From Atrichornis clamosus (Eukaryota > Chordata > Aves > Passeriformes > Menuridae), in contig WBMZ01008622.1 in NCBI GenBank assembly GCA_013400975.1, positions 124,001-188,000 on the forward strand: DNA of 64,000 bases, written 5' to 3'. The stretch's first letter is position 1. Each line of letters begins with the position of its first letter. Position numbers and translations under genes: made by a program. Below, one piece after another: positions 62,632 through 64,000 of the stretch. The notes beneath the pieces were generated by a model that was not told the DNA's origin, made no database searches, and saw nothing but the letters and a program-made list of their open reading frames with translations.

Positions 62632-64000
62632 AAATCCTTGTGTATGGATATGGCACCAAGACTTAATGTAATTAAGATTTTGAAAGTTAATTAGAGCCCA
62701 GTGACATCCCAGGTTTGTATCCTAAGTGTTGGTTGCCTTTTGCTCACACCAGAGGTGGAAGTGTGTAAGAGTAGATGCATATTTTAGTGAGAGCTTAAAT
62801 TTCTCAAGGCATTGTGCTTTAAAACTTCTGTAGTACATCTGCTCTGCGACCAGAGTCCCTGAGACTCTCATACCGAGCTGTGTCACCTCTCTGTGCTCTC
62901 TGAAATGTTTTAAGCAGCTGTCTGATATGTACATCAAATAAGGGGGTTCTACTTTTATACCACTGTATGTTATTCACGTGTTAATTACCCAATATAGGCA
63001 GCTGGTTGAGTTTAGAATTACTGCTGAAAAGTTTCTGTAGCTGGTGCTCAAAGGATTTCTTCTTATAAATCTCTTCTTTCTCCTTTCTTAATGATGTCAG
63101 CTTCCTCAACATCCCAGTGGAATCAGTTGTAGTTCCTGAACAATTAATGTAGGAAGGCATGTGTAGGATATCAGCTCAATAAATTCTTTTTTTTTTTGCT
63201 GTGTTGCTTATCACCTAGACTCTGCTTAGTTTCATGCATTTATTCCAGAGGCAAAAGATGTTTGCATGCAGTCTTCTTACTGTAAATGATATTTTCCTGT
63301 TCTGCTGTCTAATTCAAACATGATGTTTGCAGCAGAAATATAGCAGGGAAGAGGAATTGTGTTATTTAACAAGATGGGGAATATAGGAGATTAACTCTAT
63401 TTTCCTGTCCTGATCCTGAAAGAGGTGAAATGTGAACATAACCAGCCTGCTAAAAACCCAGTCCAGTTTTTGCTCACCTTAACCCTTTCCAATAATTTTT
63501 GAAGAGTTACCTGTTCCTTTCCCACTACTGAGGGAGAGGTGTGAAATGCCCTTTAATTTTGTCTGAGTTCTGTGAGTAAATCCTGCTGCTGGATCCTCTC
63601 AGTTCAGCTGTTTTCAGTTCCAGAGACCTTACAGAGTGTCTCTCAGCTGTTGTCCCTATTACCCCCCTGTGACATTTGCTTTCCCTTGCTGTGGTTCTTG
63701 TCCCTTCCCACACTCAGCAGAGGTGGGTGGTGGGGAATAATTGCACCCCTTTTTATTTAGGTTTTGGTGCCTTTCACCAGAATTTTTATAGACCTCTTGA
63801 TATTCTGAGGACCTGTCTTTGCCTTTCCCAAGTGTATAATTATTCTTGTTCTCTTTAATTAATGTGTGCACGTAGGTATATCAAATGAATTCCTTCTCTT
63901 TCCTCACCTTATTATAGCTCTGGAATAGGGGCAGCTCTGTTATTTTTTCTCTGATGAAGTTCCTGGGAGAAGTTGTGTGGCTCTTAACAGGCCAAGCACC
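62614..64000. other. Non-coding stretch, no recognisable gene
   Basis: AT-rich unique DNA. A poly(T) run is at about 63187-63199, preceded by CAATAAATTC. Open frames do not exceed 71 codons. No transposon or RNA gene is recognisable. Confidence 0.6.

Noticed and set aside
1..64000. CRISPR arrays, operons, tRNA or rRNA genes, or a defence-type gene cluster
   Set aside because: The window is vertebrate nuclear DNA; no direct-repeat/spacer array, cloverleaf with A/B boxes, or rRNA sequence was seen.

Overview
The window is vertebrate and most likely avian nuclear DNA. The evidence is repeat content: at least twelve fragments of CR1, the dominant LINE of birds. Most end in the (ATTCTATG)-like 3' terminus or its reverse complement and carry the 'TTTGGGTTGGAAGGGACC' block. 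A songbird-style ERVL long terminal repeat (36281-36866) and a second, smaller solo LTR with a perfect 6-bp target duplication (32147-32419) add to this. There is no bacterial, organellar or plasmid signature. The species cannot be fixed from the sequence; a neoavian bird, perhaps a passerine, fits best.

No complete protein-coding gene is recognisable. The longest open frames are 174-220 codons, roughly what chance gives on two strands of 64 kb. They overlap one another on opposite strands, lack recognisable domains and in places run through CR1 copies. The window is therefore probably intergenic DNA or the interior of a very large intron. A few splice-site-bounded open stretches (5223-5315, 9089-9279, 58242-58382) are kept as weak exon candidates only.

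Layout: 1-6397 is unique DNA with one weak exon candidate. 6398-7226 holds two same-strand CR1 fragments. 7227-21324 is mostly unique DNA with a diverged 74-bp segment present twice, 645 bp apart (12890 and 13535). 21325-34510 holds scattered CR1 fragments and the solo LTR at 32147. 36281-42150 holds the ERVL LTR, a CR1 of a different-looking subfamily (39720) and a CR1 followed by a poly(A) run (41978). 45600-48138 is a purine-rich stretch that reads, across several frameshifts and stops, as a degenerate lysine/glutamate-rich beta-repeat protein resembling AHNAK/AHNAK2. It is the only plausible protein-coding relic. 52539-53035 looks like one CR1 insertion with an inverted 5' part. 61327-62613 is a longer CR1 that retains part of the reverse-transcriptase reading frame and contains a 90-bp duplication around the window's only N, probably an assembly artefact.

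No genes can be shown to work together here. The useful content is the transposon record, one gene relic, one likely assembly error, and a few AT-rich stretches that might be conserved regulatory DNA but can only be judged by alignment to other birds.
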